A DNA stretch of 52,555 bases from Betaproteobacteria bacterium (lineage in GTDB: Bacteria > Pseudomonadota > Gammaproteobacteria > Burkholderiales > SG8-39). Below are positions 42,236 through 50,593 of the stretch, piece by piece. The stretch lies in assembly GCA_025356085.1 (NCBI GenBank), contig JANXUV010000179.1:1-52555 (forward strand), read 5' to 3'. The number at the start of each line of letters is the position of its first letter. The first letter of the stretch is position 1. Below the pieces are notes generated by a model. That model was not told the origin of the DNA and did no database searches. It saw only the letters and a program-made list of their open reading frames with translations. Made by a program: the position numbers and the translations under genes.

Positions 42236-42711
42236 GATTCGAGCTCCAGCAGCGCGCGCTTGCGCGCGAGGCCGCCAGCATAGCCCGTCAGGCTGCCGTC
42301 TGCACCCATGATGCGGTGGCAGGGCACGATGATGCTGAGCGGATTGCGGCCGGTGGCCCCGCCAGCGGCGCGCGCGCTGCCGGCATGCCCCGCGCGGCGC
42401 GCGAGCTCGCCGTAGGTGGCGGACTTGCCGTAGGCCACCTTCGAAATCTGCTTCCACACCGAATGCTGGAACGGCGTGCCATCCGGATCCAGCGCGACTT
42501 CGAAGCGCTTGCGCCTGCCGGCGAAGTATTGCGCCAGCTCGCGCTTCGCCTGCCTGAGAGGCGCGTGATTCGGAGTGCGCTGCCAGGCCTTGTCTTTCTT
42601 CGGAAAGTATTTCTGCCCTTTGAAATAGAGGCCGGCGAGACCGCCTTCCGTCGCAACCAGCAGTATCTCCCCTTGGGGACTTTTGAAAGTGTCGTAATAG
42701 CGCATGGTCAT
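42232..42711 (-). CDS. ogt: Methylated-DNA-protein-cysteine methyltransferase
   Basis: 159 residues, suicidal repair of O6-methylguanine. The acceptor is C131 in SIIVPCHRIMG, preceded by the helix-turn-helix (ATYGELARRAGH) and followed by GSLTGYAGG. Length fits Ogt/AtsA-like single-domain proteins. The ATG at 42711 overlaps the stop of the Ada/AlkA gene (ATGA). It supplies the methyltransferase domain that the upstream Ada-like protein lacks. Confidence 0.94.
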   Translation of the reverse strand: MTMRYYDTFKSPQGEILLVATEGGLAGLYFKGQKYFPKKDKAWQRTPNHAPLRQAKRELAQYFAGRRKRFEVALDPDGTPFQHSVWKQISKVAYGKSATYGELARRAGHAGSARAAGGATGRNPLSIIVPCHRIMGADGSLTGYAGGLARKRALLELES

Positions 42712-44147
42712 TCCTTTATGAGTGACTGCCAGAGATGCATCACGGCGTAAGCGCGCCAGGGACGCCAGGCCTCGCCCGCTGCCAGAACCTTGCGTGCGTC
42801 GCTTTCGCCCAGCGCCTTCTTCACGCCGTAGTCGCCGTGCGGGAAGGCGTCGGGCCAGGCGAGCGCGCGCATGGCGATGTACTGCGCGGTCCATTCGCCG
42901 ATGCCGGGCAGCGCGCGCAACTTGTCGAGCGTGGCTTCGATGTCCGCGTTAGGCCGCAAGTCGAGATCGCCGCTGGCCACCGCGCGCGCGACGGCCAGCA
43001 CGGTACGCGCACGCGCGCCGGGCATGCCGAGGCGCGCAATGCGCCCATAGGGCAGGTCTGCGATGCGCTTTGCCTCTGGAAAGGCGGTGGTGAGAGAAAC
43101 AAACGGCGTTTCGATCGGATTGCCGAACGCCGCAGCAAACCGGCCTGCGACCGTGCGCGCAGCGGCGACGGTGACCTGCTGGCCGAGGATCGCGCGCACC
43201 GCCACTTCGAATCCGTCGAAGGCGCCCGGCACGCGCAGGCCGGGATGCGCCTTCGCCAGCGGACCGAGCGCCGCGGCGATTTCCGCCGGATTACAGGAAA
43301 GGTCCATCAGCGACTTGACGCGCGAGAGCACCGGCGGTAGCGCCTTGGCGAGCGAAGTCGAAACGGCGACGCGCAGCGCCGGTTTTTTCGGCGACAGCGA
43401 GATTTCGATCCAGCCGAGGTGATTCCTGCCGTCCACCGCGACGCGCACCGTGCGGCGGTAGCAGCCATCCTCGAGCACCTCGACGCCGGCAATCGCGCGC
43501 GCACCAAGAAAAGCGCTGACAGCGGGCCAGTCATAGGGTGGGCGGAAACTCAGTTCGAATTTGAGGACATCGGCCGCCGCGGATGCGGGTGCGTGACGCC
43601 GCAATTGCCCCGGCTGCAGGCGATAGCGCTGCTTGAACAGCGCATTGAAGCGCCGCACGCTACCGAAACCGCTCGCGAACGCGACTTCCGTGACCGGCAG
43701 CGTGGTATCGGTGAGCAGGCGCTTGGCGAGCAGCAGGCGCTGCGTCTGCGCGTATTCCACCGGCGAGACGCCGAACTCGGCGCCGAAGGCGCGCCGCAGG
43801 TGCCGGTCGGTGATGCCGAGGCGCGCGGCGACGCTGTCCAGCCCCTCTTCCTCCAATGTGCGGTCTTCCATCATGCTGGCGGCGGCCTGCGCCAGGCGCG
43901 AGGTGGCGTCGATGCTGGCGTTGCCGGGCGCGAGCTCCGGCCGGCAGCGCAGGCAGGGCCGGTAGCCGCCCGATTCGGCGGCCGCCGCGCTCGGGTAATA
44001 GCGGCAGTTCTCCCGCCGCGGCGGCTTCACGGTGCACACCGGGCGGCAATAGATGCGCGTCGAAGACACCGCGACGAAGAAACGGCCGTCAAAGCGCGCG
44101 TCGCGAGCCTTGAGCGCCCGGTAGCAGGTATGGGGATCCAATGTCAT
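42708..44147 (-). CDS. alkA: Ada-type regulator fused to AlkA 3-methyladenine DNA glycosylase
   Basis: 479 residues with three parts: an Ada zinc domain (1-75) whose cysteines C34, C38, C65 and C68 correspond to the methylphosphotriester-accepting site; an AraC-type DNA-binding domain (about 80-185, LGITDRHLRRAFGAEFGVSP and ASGFGSVRRFNALF); and AlkA (190-479), with the HhH segment LPGIGEWTAQYIAMRAL and a catalytic Asp in FPHGDYGV. It should sense methyl damage and activate its own operon while removing alkylated bases. The O6-methylguanine domain of E. coli Ada is absent and is coded by the next gene. Confidence 0.93.
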   Translation of the reverse strand: MTLDPHTCYRALKARDARFDGRFFVAVSSTRIYCRPVCTVKPPRRENCRYYPSAAAAESGGYRPCLRCRPELAPGNASIDATSRLAQAAASMMEDRTLEEEGLDSVAARLGITDRHLRRAFGAEFGVSPVEYAQTQRLLLAKRLLTDTTLPVTEVAFASGFGSVRRFNALFKQRYRLQPGQLRRHAPASAAADVLKFELSFRPPYDWPAVSAFLGARAIAGVEVLEDGCYRRTVRVAVDGRNHLGWIEISLSPKKPALRVAVSTSLAKALPPVLSRVKSLMDLSCNPAEIAAALGPLAKAHPGLRVPGAFDGFEVAVRAILGQQVTVAAARTVAGRFAAAFGNPIETPFVSLTTAFPEAKRIADLPYGRIARLGMPGARARTVLAVARAVASGDLDLRPNADIEATLDKLRALPGIGEWTAQYIAMRALAWPDAFPHGDYGVKKALGESDARKVLAAGEAWRPWRAYAVMHLWQSLIKE

Positions 44148-44174
44148 GCGCCATTATCTGCGCGGCAACCCGAG

Positions 44175-44227
44175 CTGTCTGGCCGTTTTCGGCCCAGGCG
44201 CCACAAGGTCCGAAAACGGCGAGACAG
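44175..44227. repeat. 18-bp inverted repeat between divergent ada-alkA and fadH
   Basis: The left arm (44175-44192) and right arm (44210-44227) pair at 17 of 18 positions, separated by 17 bases. Both flanking genes point away from it, so it is not a terminator for either. It lies 28-80 bases upstream of the ada-alkA ATG and 44-96 bases upstream of the fadH ATG, where an operator is expected. It could also form a hairpin in the RNA leader of either gene. No matching family is recognised. Confidence 0.75.
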
Positions 44228-44270
44228 GAATTCGGCACCGTCTAGATGCGGCGGCTAGAATTGAAGGCAT

Positions 44271-46268
44271 ATGCCTGCCTATCCCCTGCTTTTCCGCACG
44301 CTCGACCTGCCGGGCGTGCAGCTTCCAAATCGCATTCTCATGGGCTCGATGCATACGGGCCTGGAAGCGCGGCCCGACGGCATGGCGCGGCTGGCGGCGT
44401 TCTATGCCGAACGCGCGCGCGGCGGCGCGGCGCTGATCGCCACCGGCGGGTTCTCGCCCAACGATGCGGGCGAGCTGAGTTCGCACCGCGCGCAGATGAG
44501 CACGCAGGAGGACGCCGAGCGGCACCAGCCGGTGCCGCGGGCGGTGCACGACGCCGGCGGCCGCATCGTGCTGCAACTCCTGCACTCCGGCCGCTACGGC
44601 TTCCACCAGAACATCGTCGCGCCCTCGCCGGTCAAATCGGGCATCAATCCGGGCACGCCGCGCGAGCTGGGCGCGGCCGAGATCGAGCAGACCATCGGCG
44701 ATTTCGTGCGCGCGGCGGTCCTTGCGCAGGCCGCGGGCTACGACGGCGTGGAGGTGATGGGCTCGGAGGGCTACCTGATCAGCCAGTTCCTCGCGCCGCG
44801 CACCAACCAGCGCCTGGACGACTGGGGCGGCGCGCTTGCGAACCGCATGCGCTTCGCCTGCGAAATCGTCAAGCAAACGCGCGCCGCGACCGGCCCGGAT
44901 TTCATCATCATGTACCGCATCTCGGCGCTGGAGCTGGTCGAAGGCGGCTTGAGCGGCGATGAAACGGTGCAGCTCGCCCGCGCGATCGAGAAGGCGGGCG
45001 CGACGCTCCTCAATACCGGCATCGGCTGGCATGAAGCGCGCATCCCGACCATCGCGCAGGCGGTGCCGCGCGCCGGTTTCGCCTGGGCGGCGCGGCGCAT
45101 CAGGGAAGCGGTGGGCATTCCGGTGATCGCCTCCAACCGAATCAACGCACCCGAGATCGCCGAGGAGATTCTCGCCCGCGGCGACGCGGACATGGTGTCG
45201 CTCGCGCGCGCGATGCTGTCGGATGCGGAGTTTGCCAACAAGGCCAAAGCCGGCGACCGCGCCGGTATCAATATCTGCATCGCCTGCAACCAGGCCTGCC
45301 TGGACCACTACTTCATCGGCCAGCCGGCCAGCTGCGTCGTCAATCCGCGCGCAGGCCGTGAGAGCAAATTGATTTATGCAAAAACGAATTCAAAGAAAAA
45401 AATTGCCGTTATCGGCGGCGGCCCTGCGGGCCTTTCCTGCGCCGCGGTCGCGGCCGAGCGCGGGCACGAAGTGACGCTGTTCGAAAAAGCCGGCGAGCTC
45501 GGCGGCCAGTTCAACCTGGCGAAGAAAATTCCCGGCAAGCGGGAGTTCGCCGAGTCGATTGCCTACTACGCCGAGCGCCTGCGGCGCGCCGGCGTGAACA
45601 TCCGGCTCAATCACGCGGCAACCCAGGCGGACCTGGCCGGTTACGACGAGGTGATTCTCGCCAGCGGCGTCGATCCGCGCCGGCTCTCCTTCCCGGGCAT
45701 CGATCATAAGAGCGTCGTCGGCTACGTCGACCTGCTCGCGGGCCGCGCGCAGGCAGGCAGGAACGTCGTGATCATCGGCGCCGGCGGCATCGGCTTCGAC
45801 GTGGCGCTCTATCTGCTCGAGCGGTCCAGCCGCTCTGCTCTGGAATTCAAGGAGTTCAACAAGCATTGGGGCATTTCCGAGGATTCTTCCATTTCAGGCG
45901 GCCTTGCCCCTGAAGGAGTGGAAAAGCCCGAGGAAAAACTCAAAATCACCATGCTGAAGCGCTCCACGACACCTTTCGGCAGCACGCTTGGGCGTACCAC
46001 CGGCTGGGTGCACCGCGCGGAACTGCTGCGCAACGGCGTAAAAATGATCAAGGGCGTCGAGTACCGGAAAATCGATGATGCGGGCGTGCATATCGCGGTG
46101 GACGGGAAGGAAGCAGTGATACCCGCCGAGACAGTCGTACTTTGCGCCGGACAAGATCCCAAAAGAGAATTGCAAGCGGCCCACCTGATCGGCGGGGCCA
46201 GGGAAGCCGGTGAATTGGACGCCAAGCGCGCCATGCTCGAAGGCGCCGAACTCGCGGCAAGGCTGTGA
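44271..46268 (+). CDS. fadH: 2,4-dienoyl-CoA reductase (NADPH), FadH family
   Basis: 665 residues: an old-yellow-enzyme TIM barrel (1-360) with FMN, a [4Fe-4S] site of C336, C339, C343 and C355 (CIACNQAC), then FAD and NADPH domains (375-665; KIAVIGGGPAGLS and VVIIGAGGIGFDVALYL). Active residues Y168 (SEGYLI) and H254 (GIGWHEAR) match E. coli FadH. It reduces the double bonds left by unsaturated fatty acid oxidation. A GAAGG ribosome site precedes the ATG. The linker at 45361-45410 is A/T-rich. It overlaps the next gene (GTGA). Confidence 0.95.
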   Translation: MPAYPLLFRTLDLPGVQLPNRILMGSMHTGLEARPDGMARLAAFYAERARGGAALIATGGFSPNDAGELSSHRAQMSTQEDAERHQPVPRAVHDAGGRIVLQLLHSGRYGFHQNIVAPSPVKSGINPGTPRELGAAEIEQTIGDFVRAAVLAQAAGYDGVEVMGSEGYLISQFLAPRTNQRLDDWGGALANRMRFACEIVKQTRAATGPDFIIMYRISALELVEGGLSGDETVQLARAIEKAGATLLNTGIGWHEARIPTIAQAVPRAGFAWAARRIREAVGIPVIASNRINAPEIAEEILARGDADMVSLARAMLSDAEFANKAKAGDRAGINICIACNQACLDHYFIGQPASCVVNPRAGRESKLIYAKTNSKKKIAVIGGGPAGLSCAAVAAERGHEVTLFEKAGELGGQFNLAKKIPGKREFAESIAYYAERLRRAGVNIRLNHAATQADLAGYDEVILASGVDPRRLSFPGIDHKSVVGYVDLLAGRAQAGRNVVIIGAGGIGFDVALYLLERSSRSALEFKEFNKHWGISEDSSISGGLAPEGVEKPEEKLKITMLKRSTTPFGSTLGRTTGWVHRAELLRNGVKMIKGVEYRKIDDAGVHIAVDGKEAVIPAETVVLCAGQDPKRELQAAHLIGGAREAGELDAKRAMLEGAELAARL

Positions 46269-47299
46269 AGCGCCGGGTACTTTTCGTCTTGCGCGGCAAA
46301 TTGGGCGACACCATCTCGGCCTACGCCACGGTGCGCGCCTACGCCCGGGCGCATCCGGAGGACGAGCTGACGCTGCTGGTGCGCGCCAATTACGCGCCGC
46401 TGTTCGCGCGCGAGCGCGGCCTGCGCCTGATCGGCTTCTCCAGCCGCCTCGCGATGTTCGCCAGGCTGCTTTGGATGCGCTGGAGCGAGCCGCCGTTCGA
46501 TGCGCTGCTGGTGCTGCTCGGCTTTGGGCCGCCGATCCGGCGCCTGGGCCGCATGGTGCGCGCGGCGCGCAAGATCTACCTGGACGAGCGCTTCCGCGAC
46601 GTCTACCCGGAATGGCCCGTACTGCCGCCCGGCTACCTGCAATCGGAACCGGCCTGGCGCATCGCCCGCCTGTACGACCCGGGGCTCGCGCAACCGAAAC
46701 AGTCGCGCATCGAAAGCCTCGCCGTGCTGCGCCGCCCCGCCGGTGTCATCGGCATCGCCCCCGTCTCGGATGAGCCGCGCCGGAGCATGGGCGTGCAGAT
46801 CCTGAATTCGTTCGTGGCTTCGCTCATGCGGCGCAATCCAGGCAGGCCGATCCACGTGCTGATCAATCCCTCGGACCAGGACGCGAAACCGCTGCTGGCC
46901 GCGGGCCTGCCGGCGGGCGCGACGTTCCGCAGCTTCCCGACGCTGGACAAGCTGTTCGACGAGCTCGGCATGCTCGAGCACCTGCACTCGACCGACACCG
47001 GCCTCTACCATCTGGCCGCCGCCATGGGCGTTCCGCTCACCACCTACTTCGGCCCGACCCAGCCCGGGCGCAACGGCTTTCCCGCCCAGCCCGCGCTTGC
47101 GCGCGTGCGCATCGCCGCGCTGGGCGGCGACCATTGCGAGGAAAAAGGCTGCCTGCGCCCGGTATGCCTGGAAATCCCGGTCGCGCGCCACAACAGGTTC
47201 GAGCCTCCCGCGTTCGACGTGGGCGAGCGGCCGCCGGGCTGCCTGCTGCGGCAGCACCCGCGCGCGGCGCTGGAGAAAATCAGGGTGGACGCCAGCTAG
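46265..47299 (+). CDS. Glycosyltransferase family 9 (heptosyltransferase-like)
   Basis: 344 residues, GT-B fold. VLFVLRGKLGDTISAYATVRAYAR is the GT9 N-terminal domain; IGIAPVSDEPRRSMG is the inter-domain sugar nucleotide site, and HSTDTGLYHLAAAMGVPLTTYFGPTQPGRNG is the classic GT9 donor-binding region. Typical members add heptose to lipopolysaccharide core. The GTG start overlaps the fadH stop (GTGA). The C-terminal 40 residues contain three Cys. Acceptor unknown. Confidence 0.85.
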   Translation: MKRRVLFVLRGKLGDTISAYATVRAYARAHPEDELTLLVRANYAPLFARERGLRLIGFSSRLAMFARLLWMRWSEPPFDALLVLLGFGPPIRRLGRMVRAARKIYLDERFRDVYPEWPVLPPGYLQSEPAWRIARLYDPGLAQPKQSRIESLAVLRRPAGVIGIAPVSDEPRRSMGVQILNSFVASLMRRNPGRPIHVLINPSDQDAKPLLAAGLPAGATFRSFPTLDKLFDELGMLEHLHSTDTGLYHLAAAMGVPLTTYFGPTQPGRNGFPAQPALARVRIAALGGDHCEEKGCLRPVCLEIPVARHNRFEPPAFDVGERPPGCLLRQHPRAALEKIRVDAS

Positions 47300-47331
47300 C
47301 GGCAACGCGCAGGCGTCGTACACTAAAGGCC

Positions 47332-48294
47332 ATGGGAACAGTCGTGGCACTGACCGGGCAGGTGGGCGGCGCGAAGCTGGTGGACGGGTTTTATCACCTG
47401 CGCGGCAAGGATCTGGTGGCGATCGTCAACACCGGCGACGACTACGAGCACCTCACGCTGCGTTTCTCGCCCGACATCGACACGGTGCTGTACATGCTCT
47501 CGGGCCTGGGCAGCGACAAAGCGCCTTGGGAACCCGCCAACGAAAGCCATGCGCTGTACGGCACGCTCAAGCAGTTCGGCGGCCCGGACCGGATGTCGCT
47601 CGGCGACCGTTCGCTTGCCGCGCCGCTGCTGCGCACCGCCTGGCTGGCCGAAGACCGGCGCCTGACCGCGATCACCCTGGATTTCTGCAAGCAGCTTGGC
47701 ATTGGCGCGCGCGTGCTGCCGATGAGCGACGACCCGGTGCGCACCTACGTGCTCACCGCGGACGGCGAGGTGTCGTTCCAGGAATATTTCACCACGCTGG
47801 GCTGCGAGCCGGCAGTCAGCGGCTTCAAGTACGCCGGCGCCGAGGATGCGATGCTGACGCAGGAAGTCTCCGACGCGCTCGATTCGGAAGACCTGGAAGC
47901 GGTGGTGATCTGCCCGGCCAACCCCTACCACACCATCCGCCCGATCCTCGAAGTGCCGAACATGCGCGAACTGATGCGCAAGCGCCGCGCCCCGGTGATC
48001 GCGGTGACGCCGATCGTCGGCGGCAAGGCGCTCAAGGGCTCGGCCGGCAAGATCATGGCCGAACTCGGCCACGAAGCCTCCGCCCGCCGCGTCGCGCTCG
48101 AATACCGGACGCTGATCGACGGCTTCGTCATCGACAGCGAAGACGCGGACAGCGCCGAATACGTGCGCGCGAGCGGCATCGAAGTGCTGGTCGCCAACAC
48201 CGTGATGCGCACGCCGGAAGACCGCACCGCGCTCGCGCGCACGGTGCTCGCCTTCGCGCAGACCATCCGCGAGCGGCGCCTGCAGGAGGTCTGA
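47332..48294 (+). CDS. cofD: CofD-family 2-phospho-L-lactate transferase (coenzyme F420 biosynthesis)
   Basis: 320 residues. N-terminal VVALTGQVGGAKLVDGFYHL, VAIVNTGDDYEHLTL and SPDIDTVLYMLSG are the CofD/FbiA signature stretches that bind Fo and the phosphate donor; LDSEDLEAVVICPANPYHTIRPIL and PVIAVTPIVGGKALKG are also conserved. It joins phospholactyl or a related group to Fo, giving dehydro-F420-0 or F420-0. Its presence implies that the bacterium makes F420, rare in betaproteobacteria. The start ATG at 47332 follows a 32-base gap in which TACACT could be a -10 box. It ends six bases before the MoxR gene. Confidence 0.88.
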   Translation: MGTVVALTGQVGGAKLVDGFYHLRGKDLVAIVNTGDDYEHLTLRFSPDIDTVLYMLSGLGSDKAPWEPANESHALYGTLKQFGGPDRMSLGDRSLAAPLLRTAWLAEDRRLTAITLDFCKQLGIGARVLPMSDDPVRTYVLTADGEVSFQEYFTTLGCEPAVSGFKYAGAEDAMLTQEVSDALDSEDLEAVVICPANPYHTIRPILEVPNMRELMRKRRAPVIAVTPIVGGKALKGSAGKIMAELGHEASARRVALEYRTLIDGFVIDSEDADSAEYVRASGIEVLVANTVMRTPEDRTALARTVLAFAQTIRERRLQEV

Positions 48295-48299
48295 CCCGG

Positions 48300-49265
48300 A
48301 TGAACGCGGCATCCCAGCCCGTGATGTCTGCGCGCGAGGCCAGCGAACTGTTCGGCCGCATTGCCGGCAACATCGAGCAGGTGATGCGCGGCAGCCACGC
48401 GGGCGTGCGCAAGCTGCTGGCGGCGTTCGCCTCCGGCGGCCATGTACTGATCGAGGACTATCCCGGCACCGGAAAAACCACCCTTGCCAAGAGCCTGGCC
48501 GCCTCCATCGGCGCCAAATTCACCCGCGTGCAGTTCACGCCCGATCTGCTGCCCTCCGACATCCTTGGCGTGTCGGTGTTCAACCAGAAGGAGCAAACCT
48601 TCGAGTTCCGCGAGGGGCCGGTGTTCACCTCGATCCTGCTGGCGGACGAAATAAACCGCGCTTCGCCGCGCACCCAGTCGGCGCTGCTGGAAGTGATGGC
48701 CGAGGGCCAGGTCTCGGTCGAGGGCCGCACCCATGCCATCGACGAGATGTTCTTCGTGGTGGCGACGCAGAACCCGGTCGAATTCCGCGGCACCTATCCG
48801 CTGCCCGAGGCGCAGATGGACCGTTTCGCGATGCGCATCGCGCTCGGCTACGTGGATGCGGAGGTGGAAGCCGAAGTGCTGGCCGCGCAGGATCTCGGCC
48901 ATCCGCTCGCCGCGCTGCGCGCGGTGGCCTCGCGCGACGAAGTGCTGGCGCTGAAGGAGCGCGTGCGCCACGTGCGCCTCGCCGCGGAGCTGCGCCGCTA
49001 CGTGGTCGAGGTGGTGCAGCGCACGCGCGCCGCGCCGCAGGTGCAGCTGGGCTGCGGCCCGCGCGCCTCGATCGCGCTGGCCGGCGCCGCCAAGGCGCTG
49101 GCGTTGATCGACGGCGAGGAATTCGTGCGCCCGGAACACCTGCACGAGCTCGCCGTGCCGGTGCTGGCGCACCGCATGGTGCTCGATCCGCAGGCGAAAT
49201 TCGGCGGCGCCACCGCCGCGGCCCTGGTCGCCGACATCCTGCGCGAGGTGCCGGTGCCCGCGTGA
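48300..49265 (+). CDS. MoxR-family AAA+ ATPase
   Basis: 321 residues. Walker A is DYPGTGKTTLAKS and Walker B with sensor is LLADEINRASPRTQSALLEVMAEGQV; sensor 1 is VATQNPVEFRGTYPLPEAQMDRF. MoxR proteins act as chaperones that mature metalloenzymes or cell-surface complexes. Here it begins the classic trio MoxR-DUF58-transglutaminase. The ATG has a GGAGG site about 12 bases upstream. It overlaps the next gene (GTGA). Confidence 0.93.
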   Translation: MNAASQPVMSAREASELFGRIAGNIEQVMRGSHAGVRKLLAAFASGGHVLIEDYPGTGKTTLAKSLAASIGAKFTRVQFTPDLLPSDILGVSVFNQKEQTFEFREGPVFTSILLADEINRASPRTQSALLEVMAEGQVSVEGRTHAIDEMFFVVATQNPVEFRGTYPLPEAQMDRFAMRIALGYVDAEVEAEVLAAQDLGHPLAALRAVASRDEVLALKERVRHVRLAAELRRYVVEVVQRTRAAPQVQLGCGPRASIALAGAAKALALIDGEEFVRPEHLHELAVPVLAHRMVLDPQAKFGGATAAALVADILREVPVPA

Positions 49266-50593
49266 AGCGGTTTATTTACCGCGCGCTGCGCATCGCCAGC
49301 ACGCTCGACCACTGGCTGCGCGAGCGGCTCACCCCCGCGGGCTGGCTGGCGCTCGGCATGGCCGCCGCCTCTGCCGCCGCGGGCCTGGATACCAATCAGA
49401 CCGTCACTTACCGAGCTTTCACCTTCCTCGCGGCGCTGCTGCTGCTGTCCTGGATCGCCAGCCTGTTCTTCAGGGCGCGCCTTGTGGCGAGCCGCGACCT
49501 GCCGCGCTACGCCACCGCCGGCGAGCGCTGTGTCTACCGCGTGGTCGTCACCAATCGCGGCCAGCGCACCCTCGCGGGCGCCAGCCTGCTCGAGCGCTTC
49601 CGCGATCCGCGGCCGGCCTACGAAGAGTGGAAACGCTCGCGCGAGCCGGGCGAGGAGCGCCGCAACTGGTGGGATCGTAGCGTCGGCTATTTCCGCTGGC
49701 GCTGGCTGATCGAACGCCGCCTGCCGCGCGACGCGGAGCCGGGCGAAATCGCGCTGCTCGCGCCCGGCGAGCGGCAGGAGCTGCGGCTCGCGTTCACGCC
49801 GCGCCGGCGCGGCCGCATCGAAATGGCGGGCTTGACGGTCGGCCGCAGCGACGCGCTTGGCCTGGTGCGGGGCCTGGCGCGCGTGCCGCTGGCCGCGCGC
49901 CTGATCGCGCTGCCGCGCCGCTACCGCCTGCCGGAGATGGTGCTGCCGGGCAGGCGCAAATTCCAGCCGGGCGGCGTGTCGCTGGCGGCATCGGTAGGCG
50001 ATTCGGAAGAATTCCTCGCGCTGCGCGACTACCGTCCGGGCGATCCGCTGCAGCGCGTGCACTGGAAGAGCTACGCGCGCACCGGCAAGCCGGTGGTGAA
50101 GGAATACCAGGACGAATTCTTCGAGCGCCACGCGCTGGTGCTGGATACCGGAAGCCTGCGCGGCGAAGATGCCGCCTTCGAGGATGCGGTAGCGCTGGCC
50201 GCTTCATTCGTCTACACCATCGACACGCATGAGTGCCTGCTCGATTTGCTGTTCGTGGATGCCGGAGTCCGCGCGTATACCGCCGGCCGCGGCCAGATAC
50301 AGTCCGCGCAGATGCTCGAAGTTCTCGCGGCCGTGGCGCCAAGCGCGCCCGCCGCATTCGCCGAGCTTGCGCGCGCGGTGGCGGGACGGCGCGACAGCCT
50401 CTCCAGCGTGATCCTGATCCTGCTCGGCTGGGACGAGGAACGCCGCAAGCTCGCCGCCGCGCTGCAGGCCTCGGGCGCGGAGGTGCATGCGCTGCTGGTG
50501 TGCGCCAAGGGCGCGCGACCAGTGGACGCCCCGGCCTGGGTGACAACGCTGCACCCGGGCGATATCGAGCAAGGCCTGGCCAGGCTGCAATGA
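49262..50593 (+). CDS. DUF58-domain membrane protein
   Basis: 443 residues. Two hydrophobic helices at about 25-70 precede a beta-rich extracytoplasmic segment and the DUF58 core SEEFLALRDYRPGDPLQRVHWKSYARTGKPVVKEYQDEF; the last third resembles a von Willebrand A-like domain. It is the usual partner of MoxR and the downstream transglutaminase, probably anchoring or being matured by MoxR. It starts GTG over the MoxR stop. Confidence 0.9.
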   Translation: MKRFIYRALRIASTLDHWLRERLTPAGWLALGMAAASAAAGLDTNQTVTYRAFTFLAALLLLSWIASLFFRARLVASRDLPRYATAGERCVYRVVVTNRGQRTLAGASLLERFRDPRPAYEEWKRSREPGEERRNWWDRSVGYFRWRWLIERRLPRDAEPGEIALLAPGERQELRLAFTPRRRGRIEMAGLTVGRSDALGLVRGLARVPLAARLIALPRRYRLPEMVLPGRRKFQPGGVSLAASVGDSEEFLALRDYRPGDPLQRVHWKSYARTGKPVVKEYQDEFFERHALVLDTGSLRGEDAAFEDAVALAASFVYTIDTHECLLDLLFVDAGVRAYTAGRGQIQSAQMLEVLAAVAPSAPAAFAELARAVAGRRDSLSSVILILLGWDEERRKLAAALQASGAEVHALLVCAKGARPVDAPAWVTTLHPGDIEQGLARLQ

